Below, piece by piece: positions 1 through 5,487 of a stretch of DNA of 6,102 nt. The notes beneath the pieces are model-generated. The model was not told the origin of the DNA and did no database searches. It saw only the letters and a list, made by a program, of their open reading frames with translations. The stretch's first letter is position 1; every line of letters begins with the position of its first letter. The translations under genes and the position numbers were made by a program. The DNA is taken from the NCBI GenBank assembly GCA_035656335.1, contig DASRSS010000130.1, positions 1-6,102 on the forward strand. The letters are read 5' to 3'. The DNA is from DASRSS01 sp035656335 (GTDB lineage Bacteria; Actinomycetota; Actinomycetes; Mycobacteriales; Jatrophihabitantaceae).

Positions 1-622
1 CCTCGGGGGCGCCCGCAACGGCGACCACGGGCACGCCGGTCGACTCGACCAGCGACGCGTCGTCGGTCGCCGAACCGCCGACCGCAGCAGCGTGCGCGGC
101 TTCGAGCACGGACCGCCGGAAACCCTGCGGTGTCTGCACGGCGACGAGTCCGGCCCGGTCGACCGTGGGCCCGAGACCGTCCGGACGCAGCGAGCGCAGC
201 GTGTCCGCCACCGCGACGGTGGGGACCACGGCGTCGGCACCGGCCTGCAGCGCCTCGACGACGCGATCGATCAGCGCCGCAGGGACGAACGCGCGGGCGA
301 CGTCGTGCACCAGCACCGCGTCCACGTCGGGCGCCAGCGCGGCGAGGCCCCGGGCGACCGATTCCTGCCGGGTACTCCCCCCGGCGACGACCGGCGGCGG
401 CGGAACGGGTTCGGACGGCGCGCGACCCAGCAACTCGCGCGCCCGGTCCGTCCACTCGGCGGGCACGACGACGACGACGTCGCGGAGCGCGCGAGAGGAC
501 AGGAAGCGCTCCGCCGCGTGCTCCAGCAGGGTGCGCTCGCTGACTTCGACGAAGGCCTTTGGCACGCCGGCGGCCAGCCGCGATCCGGAACCGGCCGCAA
601 CGAGAACGGCGGCGACGATCAT
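1..622 (-). CDS. ispD: 2-C-methyl-D-erythritol 4-phosphate cytidylyltransferase (IspD), 3'-truncated by window edge
   Basis: IspD joins CTP and 2-C-methyl-D-erythritol 4-phosphate to give CDP-methylerythritol, the third step of the cytosolic MEP pathway to isoprenoids. About 207 codons are visible, and roughly the last 20-30 residues (usual length 220-240) lie beyond the left edge. Reading from the ATG at 622, the N-terminus has the CTP-binding signature AAGSGSR at residues 9-15 and PK at 21-22; R15 and K22 correspond to the catalytic E. coli pair Arg20/Lys27. Further family motifs are VHDVAR (105-110, D107 like E. coli Asp106; most homologues have HDAAR), QTPQGF (163-168) and TDDASLVE (186-193). 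The start lies 48 bp after the carD stop, in the same frame, with no other ATG/GTG/TTG in the gap and only a weak GGCGGTG as ribosome site, so it is probably translated from the carD transcript. In M. tuberculosis the same pair is followed by ispF, which would lie outside the window. Confidence 0.95.
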   Translation of the reverse strand, partial: MIVAAVLVAAGSGSRLAAGVPKAFVEVSERTLLEHAAERFLSSRALRDVVVVVPAEWTDRARELLGRAPSEPVPPPPVVAGGSTRQESVARGLAALAPDVDAVLVHDVARAFVPAALIDRVVEALQAGADAVVPTVAVADTLRSLRPDGLGPTVDRAGLVAVQTPQGFRRSVLEAAHAAAVGGSATDDASLVESTGVPVVAVAGAPE

Positions 623-670
623 CAGATCGTCACCGCCGCCATGCCTCGATTCCCCGGACGCTGCGAGCGC

Positions 671-1162
671 TCAGGCGACTGCCTCGGCGAGCACCTCGTC
701 GAGCACCAGTTCGGCCTTGTCCTCGTTGGTGCCCTCGGCGAGCGCGAGTTCGCTGACCAGGATCTGCCGAGCCTTGGCCAGCATGCGCTTCTCGCCGGCG
801 GACAGCCCGCGGTCGCGGTCGCGGCGCCACAGGTCGCGGACGACCTCGGCCACCTTGTTCACGTCGCCCGAGGCCAGCTTCTCGCCGTTGGCCTTGTAGC
901 GGCGCGACCAGTTCGTCGGTTCCTCGGTGTGCGGCGCGCGCAGCACCTCGAACACGCGGTCCAGGCCTTCCTGCCCGACGACGTCACGGACGCCGACGAT
1001 CTCGGCGTTCTCGGCCGGCACCAGGACCGTCAGATCGCCCTGCGCCACCTTCAACCGCAGGTAGGTCTTCTTCACGCCCTGCAGCAGGCGCTCCTCGATC
1101 GCTTCGATGAGAGCCGCACCGTGGTGCGGGTAGACGACGGTCTCGCCGACCTTGAAAGTCAT
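671..1162 (-). CDS. carD: CarD family RNA polymerase-binding transcription regulator
   Basis: CarD binds the RNA polymerase beta subunit and the upstream edge of the promoter bubble and stabilises open complexes; it is essential in mycobacteria and affects rRNA transcription and stress survival. The 163-residue product is the usual length (162 in M. tuberculosis) and near-identical to it in long blocks. The N-terminal RNAP-interaction Tudor-like domain covers residues 1-53 (FKVGETVVYPHHGAALIEAI from residue 3). A helical DNA-binding domain follows, with PTNWSRRYKAN at 82-92; W85 is the tryptophan that wedges into the bubble. The block around SGDVNKVAEVVRDLWRRD (98-115) and GEKRMLAKARQIL (123-135) is also highly conserved. 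R25, which contacts beta in M. tuberculosis CarD, is kept, but position 47, Arg in M. tuberculosis, is Leu here. The ATG at 1162 is preceded by AAAGGGG (1178-1172) with a 9-nt spacer. It is first gene of a carD-ispD unit and divergent from the lipoprotein gene. Confidence 0.97.
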   Translation of the reverse strand: MTFKVGETVVYPHHGAALIEAIEERLLQGVKKTYLRLKVAQGDLTVLVPAENAEIVGVRDVVGQEGLDRVFEVLRAPHTEEPTNWSRRYKANGEKLASGDVNKVAEVVRDLWRRDRDRGLSAGEKRMLAKARQILVSELALAEGTNEDKAELVLDEVLAEAVA

Positions 1163-1189
1163 GTGTTGCAGCCCCTTTCCGCTCCTTCA

Positions 1190-1195
1190 AGGGTA
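1190..1195 (-). promoter_or_regulatory. candidate -10 element of carD
   Basis: Read on the minus strand, TACCCT (1195 to 1190) fits the actinobacterial TANNNT -10 consensus. It would place the transcript start near 1183, giving a short leader of about 20 nt that still includes the AAAGGGG ribosome site. No convincing TTGACA-like -35 is seen 16-18 bp upstream. This is a prediction from motif and position only. Confidence 0.4.
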
Positions 1196-1257
1196 ACACG
1201 GGCCACAGTCGGCGTATCCGGACACGTGGTTGATTTGTCCGTCGCGGTAAGGCGAAC

Positions 1258-1274
1258 GGTGCGGCGGGCGCACC
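1258..1274. repeat. short inverted repeat in carD-lpqE divergent region
   Basis: GGTGCG (1258-1263) and CGCACC (1269-1274) form a perfect 6-bp inverted repeat around a 5-nt centre. It lies between the carD start and the putative lpqE -10 box. It could be a regulator binding site or a small hairpin. GC-rich DNA gives such repeats by chance, so confidence in function is low. Apart from this, the promoter candidates and the features next to the lpqE start, I see nothing else in the 250-bp intergenic stretch 1163-1412. Confidence 0.25.
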
Positions 1275-1315
1275 CGTCGGCCAGTACCCCGAGCAGGCGC
1301 GCCGAGCCCGCTCGC

Positions 1316-1321
1316 TAGGCT
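1316..1321 (+). promoter_or_regulatory. candidate -10 element of lpqE-like gene
   Basis: TAGGCT matches TANNNT and would start a transcript near 1328, giving a leader of about 85 nt before the GTG at 1413. No good -35 is visible. It is the only reasonable sigma-A-like -10 I noticed in the last 100 bp before the gene, but the match is weak evidence in isolation. Confidence 0.3.
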
Positions 1322-1341
1322 ATGGAGCGGTCGTAGCGCGT

Positions 1342-1368
1342 CTGCGCGAGCGGGCCGAGTACGCGCAG
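1342..1368 (+). other. hairpin in lpqE leader
   Basis: CTGCGCG (1342-1348) and CGCGCAG (1362-1368) are perfect 7-bp complementary arms around a 13-nt loop, located about 44 nt upstream of the lpqE-like start and inside its predicted leader. There is no U-run, and it is too far upstream to cover the Shine-Dalgarno. It may be a stability or regulatory element, or chance in GC-rich sequence. Confidence 0.3.
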
Positions 1369-1381
1369 GACGAATCCGCTG

Positions 1382-1408
1382 CAAGCAGCCCCAAGCAGTC
1401 CAAGGAGT
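1382..1408 (+). repeat. imperfect ~10-bp tandem repeat that ends in the lpqE Shine-Dalgarno
   Basis: CAAGCAGCCC (1382-1391), CAAGCAGTC (1392-1400) and CAAGGAGTC (1401-1409) are three back-to-back copies of one unit with a period of 9-10 bp. The third copy carries AAGGAG (1402-1407), an excellent ribosome binding site placed 5 nt before the GTG at 1413. This ribosome site decides the start in favour of GTG 1413 over the in-frame ATG at 1428. Confidence 0.6.
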
Positions 1409-1412
1409 CGAC

Positions 1413-2114
1413 GTGAAAGCAAGGGCGATGATCGCGCGCCGCATCGGCATCGGTCTGGTCGCGGCCAGCGCAGCCCTGATCACCGCCTCGTGCGCCGCCG
1501 GCCAGCAGGCCGCCACGTCCGAGGAGCACCCGTCCATGGACGGGACGAACGGCACGGTCGGCCACATCCAGATCCACGCGCTCGCGATCAAGGCGCCGTC
1601 CGGCCCCTGCGTGCTGCCGGGCGCCGACGCCGCGCTGACGATGATCCTCGTCAATACCGGCCGCACGCCCGACTCGCTGCAGGGCGTCACGTCGCCGCGG
1701 TTCAGCTCGTCGGCGGCGGTGGCCTCGGCCGCGGACCTCGCCAGCTACGCGAAGGTCGACGCCGGAACGGGCGCCTGCACCGATGCCTCCGGGGCCGCGT
1801 CCGCCCCCACCGCGCCGTCGGACGGATCGTCGCTGCCAGCAGGCGCGGGCGCGCAGACGATCGCCCCGGCCCAGGCGCTGCAGCTGGGCGTCTACAACGC
1901 GAACGGCAACGACCCGGGCGTGCCGACCGAGCCGATCGTGCTGCTGCGCGGCCTGAAGAACGGCCCGCTGTTTCCGGGCGAGTCCGTGCCGGTGACGTTC
2001 ACGTTCGCGAAGGCCGGCCAGATCACGCTGCGGGTGCCCGTCCAGCTGTCGGTTGCGCCGCACAACTCGATCGTGCCGTCCGTGACGAACGAGGCGACCG
2101 AGGCCGTCAACTGA
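1413..2114 (+). CDS. lpqE: LpqE-like lipoprotein with PCuAC-like beta fold
   Basis: This is a predicted exported, lipid-anchored cell-envelope protein of 233 residues with no established biochemical function. The GTG start has a strong AAGGAG at 5-nt spacing. Residues 1-26 form a lipoprotein signal peptide: a basic n-region (RR at 9-10), a hydrophobic core (11-25) and the lipobox ITASC with acylated C27; Thr at -3 is unusual but allowed. The mature part resembles M. tuberculosis LpqE (Rv3584) and more distantly the PCuAC copper-chaperone fold: LVNTGRTPDSLQGVTSP (79-95) and GLKNGPLFPGESVPVTF (180-196) followed by AKAG (199-202). The PCuAC copper ligands (His/Met motif and HxM) are not seen. 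Two further cysteines, C66 and C122, could pair. An Ala/Ser/Pro-rich, probably flexible insert spans about 118-148. Its position, divergent from carD and upstream of radA-disA, is the same as in M. tuberculosis and is the main support for the symbol. Confidence 0.8.
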   Translation: MKARAMIARRIGIGLVAASAALITASCAAGQQAATSEEHPSMDGTNGTVGHIQIHALAIKAPSGPCVLPGADAALTMILVNTGRTPDSLQGVTSPRFSSSAAVASAADLASYAKVDAGTGACTDASGAASAPTAPSDGSSLPAGAGAQTIAPAQALQLGVYNANGNDPGVPTEPIVLLRGLKNGPLFPGESVPVTFTFAKAGQITLRVPVQLSVAPHNSIVPSVTNEATEAVN

Positions 2115-2120
2115 CCACTA

Positions 2121-2171
2121 TTGGCCCCGTAGCAGGGCGACACTCCGCGGAAACACCTGCAGCGGGGCCAA
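2121..2171 (+). terminator. strong hairpin after lpqE, probable factor-independent terminator without U-tract
   Basis: The arms TTGGCCCCGTAGCAGG (2121-2136) and CCTGCAGCGGGGCCAA (2156-2171) pair over 16 positions with one G-U wobble and one A-A mismatch, around a 19-nt loop. The hairpin begins 7 nt after the lpqE-like stop codon. No T-run follows, but U-less hairpin terminators are commonly proposed in Actinobacteria. It would separate lpqE from radA transcription. An operator or RNA-stability role is also possible. Confidence 0.6.
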
Positions 2172-2198
2172 CACCGGGGTTCTGTCGGCGCGCCCCGC

Positions 2199-2204
2199 TA
2201 ACGT
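2199..2204 (+). promoter_or_regulatory. candidate -10 element for leaderless radA transcript
   Basis: TAACGT fits TANNNT and ends exactly 7 nt before the radA GTG codon at 2212. With normal -10 to start spacing, transcription would begin at the G of the start codon. This agrees with the complete lack of a Shine-Dalgarno before radA and with the terminator-like hairpin upstream. No clear -35 is seen. Confidence 0.45.
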
Positions 2205-2211
2205 CGCCGGC

Positions 2212-3639
2212 GTGACCAAAGCGAACTCCTCGCGCCCCGCGTACCGCTGCGCCGAGTGCGGCGCCACCGCCGTCCAGTGGGTGGGCCGCTGCCCCGAATG
2301 CCAGGCGTGGGGCACGATCGCCGAGATCGGCGGCGCGCCACGGCGTGCCGTGTCCGCCGGTCCGGTCACCACCGCCGCCCGCCCGATCGCCGAGCTGGAC
2401 GTCGCGGCCGCCACGGCCCGGCCCACCGGAGTCGGCGAGCTGGACCGGGTGCTCGGCGGCGGCCTCGTCCCCGGCTCGGTCGTGCTGCTGGCCGGTGAAC
2501 CCGGCGTGGGCAAGTCGACGCTGCTGCTCGAGGTCGCGCACCGGGTCTCCGAGTCCGGCCGGCGCGCGCTGATCGTGACCGGCGAGGAATCCACGTCCCA
2601 GGTGCGGCTGCGCGCCGAACGCACCGGAAGCCTCGGCGAGCAGCTGTACCTCGCCGCCGAGAACGACCTGTCCGCGCTGCTCGGGCACGTCGACGCCGTC
2701 GAGCCGAGCCTGCTCGTCGTCGACTCGGTGCAGACCATCTCGACGGACGGGATCGACAGCGGCGCGGGCAGCGTCCCGCAGATCCGCGCGGTCGCGTCGG
2801 CCGTGATCGGCGTCGCGAAGTCGCGGGGCATCGCGACCGTGCTCGTCGGGCACGTCACCAAGGACGGCTCGGTCGCCGGCCCGCGCGTGCTCGAGCACCT
2901 GGTCGACGTGGTGCTGCACTTCGAGGGCGACCGGCACTCCTCGCTGCGCCTGGTGCGTGCCACCAAGAACCGCTTCGGCGCCGCGGACGAGGTCGGCTGC
3001 TTCGAGATGTGCGAGGACGGCATCGTCGGGCTGCCCGACCCGTCCGGGCTGTTCCTGTCCGATCGCGCCGCGGCCGTCGCAGGCACCTGTGTGACCGTGA
3101 CGATGGAGGGACGCCGTCCGCTGGTCACCGAGGTGCAGGCGCTGGTGAACCCGGCCAGCGGCGGCGGGTCGCCCCGGCGCGCGGTCAGCTCGCTGGACTC
3201 CGCGCGCGTCGCGATGCTGCTGGCGGTGCTGGCCCGGCACGGCGACACGCTGCTGGGCGATCACGAGGTGTACGCGGCCACGGTCGGCGGCATGGCGGCA
3301 CACGAACCGGCCGCCGATCTCGCCGTCGCCATCGCGCTCGCGTCCGCGGCCCGCAACGCCGCGCTGCCGTCCACCCTGTGCGCGATCGGCGAGGTATCGC
3401 TGTCCGGCGACGTCCGCCGCGTCCCGGCGCTCGGCCGGCGGCTGGCCGAGGCGGCCCGGCTGGGCTTCACCACCGCGCTCGTCCCGCAGGCGCACAGCGG
3501 CGAGAGGATCGACGCCGAGGGCATCGCCACGGTTCCGGTGAGCACGCTGCGCCAGGCGCTGGCCGTCGCCGCAGACCTGCGCGATCGCGCCGGATCGGTC
3601 CGCCGTCCCGTGCTGCGCCCGGTCGCCGACGCCCCCTGA
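2212..3639 (+). CDS. radA: DNA repair protein RadA/Sms (RecA-like branch-migration helicase)
   Basis: RadA is a hexameric ATP-driven DNA motor that extends and processes RecA-made recombination intermediates in the cytoplasm. The 475-residue product has the full architecture. A C4 zinc finger is formed by C13, C16, C27 and C30. A RecA-like ATPase core follows, with Walker A GEPGVGKST (95-103), Walker B LLVVD (167-171) and the RadA-specific KNRFG motif (252-256). The C-terminal Lon-protease-like domain (about 290-455) contains GGMAAHEPAADLA (359-371) and GEVSLSGDVRRV (393-404). Length is normal (460 in E. coli). The GTG at 2212 is chosen because it lies just upstream of the zinc finger, and no ribosome site is seen, which suggests leaderless translation. 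disA follows after 73 bp. RadA is known to bind DisA and lower its cyclase activity in Bacillus and M. smegmatis, so the pairing is functional. Confidence 0.97.
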   Translation: MTKANSSRPAYRCAECGATAVQWVGRCPECQAWGTIAEIGGAPRRAVSAGPVTTAARPIAELDVAAATARPTGVGELDRVLGGGLVPGSVVLLAGEPGVGKSTLLLEVAHRVSESGRRALIVTGEESTSQVRLRAERTGSLGEQLYLAAENDLSALLGHVDAVEPSLLVVDSVQTISTDGIDSGAGSVPQIRAVASAVIGVAKSRGIATVLVGHVTKDGSVAGPRVLEHLVDVVLHFEGDRHSSLRLVRATKNRFGAADEVGCFEMCEDGIVGLPDPSGLFLSDRAAAVAGTCVTVTMEGRRPLVTEVQALVNPASGGGSPRRAVSSLDSARVAMLLAVLARHGDTLLGDHEVYAATVGGMAAHEPAADLAVAIALASAARNAALPSTLCAIGEVSLSGDVRRVPALGRRLAEAARLGFTTALVPQAHSGERIDAEGIATVPVSTLRQALAVAADLRDRAGSVRRPVLRPVADAP

Positions 3640-3668
3640 GCACAGCGCGTGCCTACACTGTGCGTGCC
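3640..3668 (+). promoter_or_regulatory. disA promoter candidate with overlapping repeats
   Basis: In the 73-bp radA-disA gap, TACACT (3654-3659) fits a -10 box, giving a start near 3666 and a leader of about 45 nt. It is framed by two structures. One is a direct repeat GCGTGCC at 3647-3653 and 3662-3668 (15-bp period). The other is an inverted repeat GCACAG (3640-3645) / CTGTGC (3658-3663). A regulator bound here would cover the -10. The -35 region is not recognisable, and read-through from radA is equally plausible. Confidence 0.35.
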
Positions 3669-3712
3669 GCTGATCACCGCACCACCGCACCGCGAGCGCC
3701 GCAGAGGGAGCC

Positions 3713-4792
3713 GTGACCACCACCGACCGTGACGAGGGACTGCGCACCGTCCTGGCCACCGTGGCCCCCGGGACGTCGCTGCGCGAGGGCCTCGAACGCA
3801 TCCTGCGCGGCAACACCGGCGCCCTGATCGTGGTCGGCTGGGACCGCACGGTCGAGGGCATGTGCACCGGCGGCTTTCCGCTGGACGTCGAGTTCTCGGC
3901 CACCCGGCTGCGCGAGCTGTGCAAGATGGACGGCGCCGTCGTGCTGACCGCGGGCGGCGAGCGGATCGTCTACGCCGCCACGCACCTGATGCCCGACCCG
4001 GGCGTCCCCACCGAGGAGTCCGGCACCCGGCACCGCACCGCGCAGCGCGTCGCGCGGCAGACCGGCTTCCCGGTCATCTCGGTGTCGCAGTCGATGCGGA
4101 TCATCAGCCTGTACGTCGGCGACCGCCGCTACGTGCTGGAGAGCAGCGGCGAACTGCTCACCCGCGCCAACCAGGCCATCGCCACCCTTGAGCGGTACAA
4201 GGCGCGGCTGGACGAGGTGTCCAACGCGCTGTCCGCGCTGGAGATCGAGGACCTCGCCACGGTCCGCGACGCCGCGATCGTGCTGCAGCGGCTGGAGATG
4301 GTGCGGCGGATCGCCGACGAGGTCACCGGCCAGGTCGTCGAGCTCGGCACGGACGGCCGGCTGCTGGCGCTGCAGTTGGACGAGCTGATGGCCGGCGTCG
4401 AGTCCGACCGTGAGCTGGTCGTGCGCGACTACATCCCCAGCGGGCGCCGCGTCCGGACCGTCGAGCAGGCGCTCAGCGAGCTGTCCGTGCTGTCGTCCAC
4501 CGAGCTGTTGGATCTCGTCCCCGTCGCGCGCGCGATGGGCCTGCCGCACTCACCCGAGGGCCTGGACTCCGCGGCCAGCCCGCGCGGCTACCGGCTGCTC
4601 GCCCGGGTGCCGCGCATGCCCGGCGCGATCCTGGACCGCGTCGTCGAGCACTTCGGCGGGCTGCAGAAGCTGCTCGCCGCGTCCGTCGAGGACCTGCAGA
4701 TCGTGGACGGCGTCGGCGAGAACCGCGCGCGCACCGTCCGCGAGGCCATCGCCCGCATGGCCGAGGTCAGCATCATCGACCGGTACAGCTAG
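3713..4792 (+). CDS. disA: DNA integrity scanning protein DisA, diadenylate cyclase
   Basis: DisA makes cyclic di-AMP from two ATP and scans DNA; binding to branched DNA such as stalled forks or Holliday junctions stops synthesis and signals damage. The 359-residue product is full length (about 360 in B. subtilis). The N-terminal DAC domain (about 1-145) has the catalytic DGA motif at 73-75 and the RHR motif at 106-108 within GTRHRTA. A helical spine follows (about 150-285), then a C-terminal helix-hairpin-helix DNA-binding domain (about 297-350, with VDGVGENRAR at 331-340). No key residue is missing. The GTG at 3713 is supported by AGAGG (3703-3707) at 5-nt spacing. Downstream of radA, its usual partner, it may share a transcript or use its own promoter in the 73-bp gap. 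Its TAG stop at 4790-4792 overlaps that of the opposing gene. Confidence 0.97.
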   Translation: MTTTDRDEGLRTVLATVAPGTSLREGLERILRGNTGALIVVGWDRTVEGMCTGGFPLDVEFSATRLRELCKMDGAVVLTAGGERIVYAATHLMPDPGVPTEESGTRHRTAQRVARQTGFPVISVSQSMRIISLYVGDRRYVLESSGELLTRANQAIATLERYKARLDEVSNALSALEIEDLATVRDAAIVLQRLEMVRRIADEVTGQVVELGTDGRLLALQLDELMAGVESDRELVVRDYIPSGRRVRTVEQALSELSVLSSTELLDLVPVARAMGLPHSPEGLDSAASPRGYRLLARVPRMPGAILDRVVEHFGGLQKLLAASVEDLQIVDGVGENRARTVREAIARMAEVSIIDRYS

Positions 4793-4795
4793 CTG
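4786..4795. other. palindrome carrying both convergent stop codons
   Basis: CAGCTAGCTG is a perfect 10-bp palindrome. The central CTAG (4789-4792) supplies TAG for disA on the plus strand (4790-4792) and TAG for the opposing gene on the minus strand (4791-4789). Both proteins end in Ser (AGC) before this stop. There is no room for a terminator between the genes, so each transcript probably enters the other gene. Confidence 0.9.
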
Positions 4796-5478
4796 ATCAC
4801 GAACTGCGTCGCCCTGCCGTCGTGGCCGGACAGCGCGGCGTACAGCGTGTATGTGCCCGCGCCGACGCGCTGCCGGGTGCCGGCGCACTTCGGCTGCGAG
4901 GTCAGCCCGCTCCACACCACGCTGAACCCGGCCGGCTTGTCGGGCTCCAGCGTCCGCTCGTCCACGCCCGGCTCGATCTGGCAGTCGTGGCTGCCCCAGA
5001 CCCGTGACGCGCCGTTGTAGACCCGCAACACGATCTGGCTGTCCGCGACGTTCTGGACGCACGGTGCGCTGCCGGTGTTGGTCACCTGCAGCGTGAGCAC
5101 CGGCTGGTCGCCGACGGCGTAGCGCGGCTTGCCGACGACGGCCTTCACGGCGAGCTGTGCCGGCGTGCAGTGGGCCGGCGCGGCGCTGGACGAGGCGCCC
5201 GAACTCGTCGGGGCGGACGCGTGGGTGGACGAGCTGACCGTGGACGGGTCGTCCGCCGCGACCCCGCCGGCGGGCGCGGTATGCCCGGTCGCGGGATCGC
5301 TCGCCGCCTGGGTGGTGTGGCTGTTCCCGGTCGCCGCGGCCGCAGTGCCGCCGTCGCCGGACATCATGGTCTTCGCGGTGAGGATCACCAGCACGAACAG
5401 CAGCACGATCGCGGCCAGCACGACGAGCCGACGTCGCCAGTACACCGCAGGGGGCTGCGAACCGACGGGATGCAACAT
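4789..5478 (-). CDS. membrane-anchored extracytoplasmic protein, Rv3587c-like, unknown function
   Basis: I do not recognise a named function. The 229-residue protein has a short cytoplasmic tail with RRR at 15-17, one strongly hydrophobic segment (about 18-35) and no cleavage or lipobox motif, so it is likely a single-pass protein with the C-terminus outside. Residues about 41-101 are a low-complexity Ala/Ser/Thr/Gly linker of the kind that spans the cell wall. The C-terminal part (about 104-229) looks like a beta-sandwich: alternating hydrophobic stretches, TNTGSAPC at 133-140 as in several secreted actinobacterial domains (DUF4232-like in style), and four cysteines (C104, C140, C166, C198) that could form two disulfides. 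The matching place in M. tuberculosis holds Rv3587c, a membrane protein of similar plan. The ATG at 5478 lacks a ribosome site, and TACCGT (5493-5488) ends 9 nt before it, which suggests a leaderless or almost leaderless mRNA. Confidence 0.85.
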   Translation of the reverse strand: MLHPVGSQPPAVYWRRRLVVLAAIVLLFVLVILTAKTMMSGDGGTAAAATGNSHTTQAASDPATGHTAPAGGVAADDPSTVSSSTHASAPTSSGASSSAAPAHCTPAQLAVKAVVGKPRYAVGDQPVLTLQVTNTGSAPCVQNVADSQIVLRVYNGASRVWGSHDCQIEPGVDERTLEPDKPAGFSVVWSGLTSQPKCAGTRQRVGAGTYTLYAALSGHDGRATQFVIS

Positions 5479-5487
5479 GACGGTGCC

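Noticed and set aside
464..480. GAC trinucleotide run within ispD
   Set aside because: It encodes a five-valine beta-strand in the Rossmann-like core, normal for IspD, and is explained by codon bias.
1195..1219. Possible ECF-type (SigE/SigR-like) promoter for carD, GGAT-N18-GTT on the minus strand
   Set aside because: The spacing fits, but the -35 is a poor match to GGAAC/GGAAT. The TANNNT box at 1195-1190 explains the site as well, so I do not claim stress-sigma control.
92..1318. Long open frame (408 codons) on the plus strand opposite ispD and carD
   Set aside because: Its frame is open only because of third-position GC bias. The opposite strand encodes near-invariant CarD and a motif-complete IspD.
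1187..1690. Minus-strand open frame of 167 codons overlapping the carD promoter and the lipoprotein gene
   Set aside because: There are no domains, and it overlaps a well-supported gene with a signal peptide and strong ribosome site; it is treated as a shadow.
3640..3712. c-di-AMP (ydaO-type) riboswitch or LexA box before disA
   Set aside because: The gap is only 73 bp, too short for the riboswitch, and no GAAC-N4-GTTC-like LexA site is present.
2107..3924. Long open frame (605 codons) antisense to radA and the start of disA
   Set aside because: It is a GC-rich shadow frame: the protein is Arg/Gly/Asp-rich without recognisable domains, and the sense strand encodes textbook RadA and DisA.
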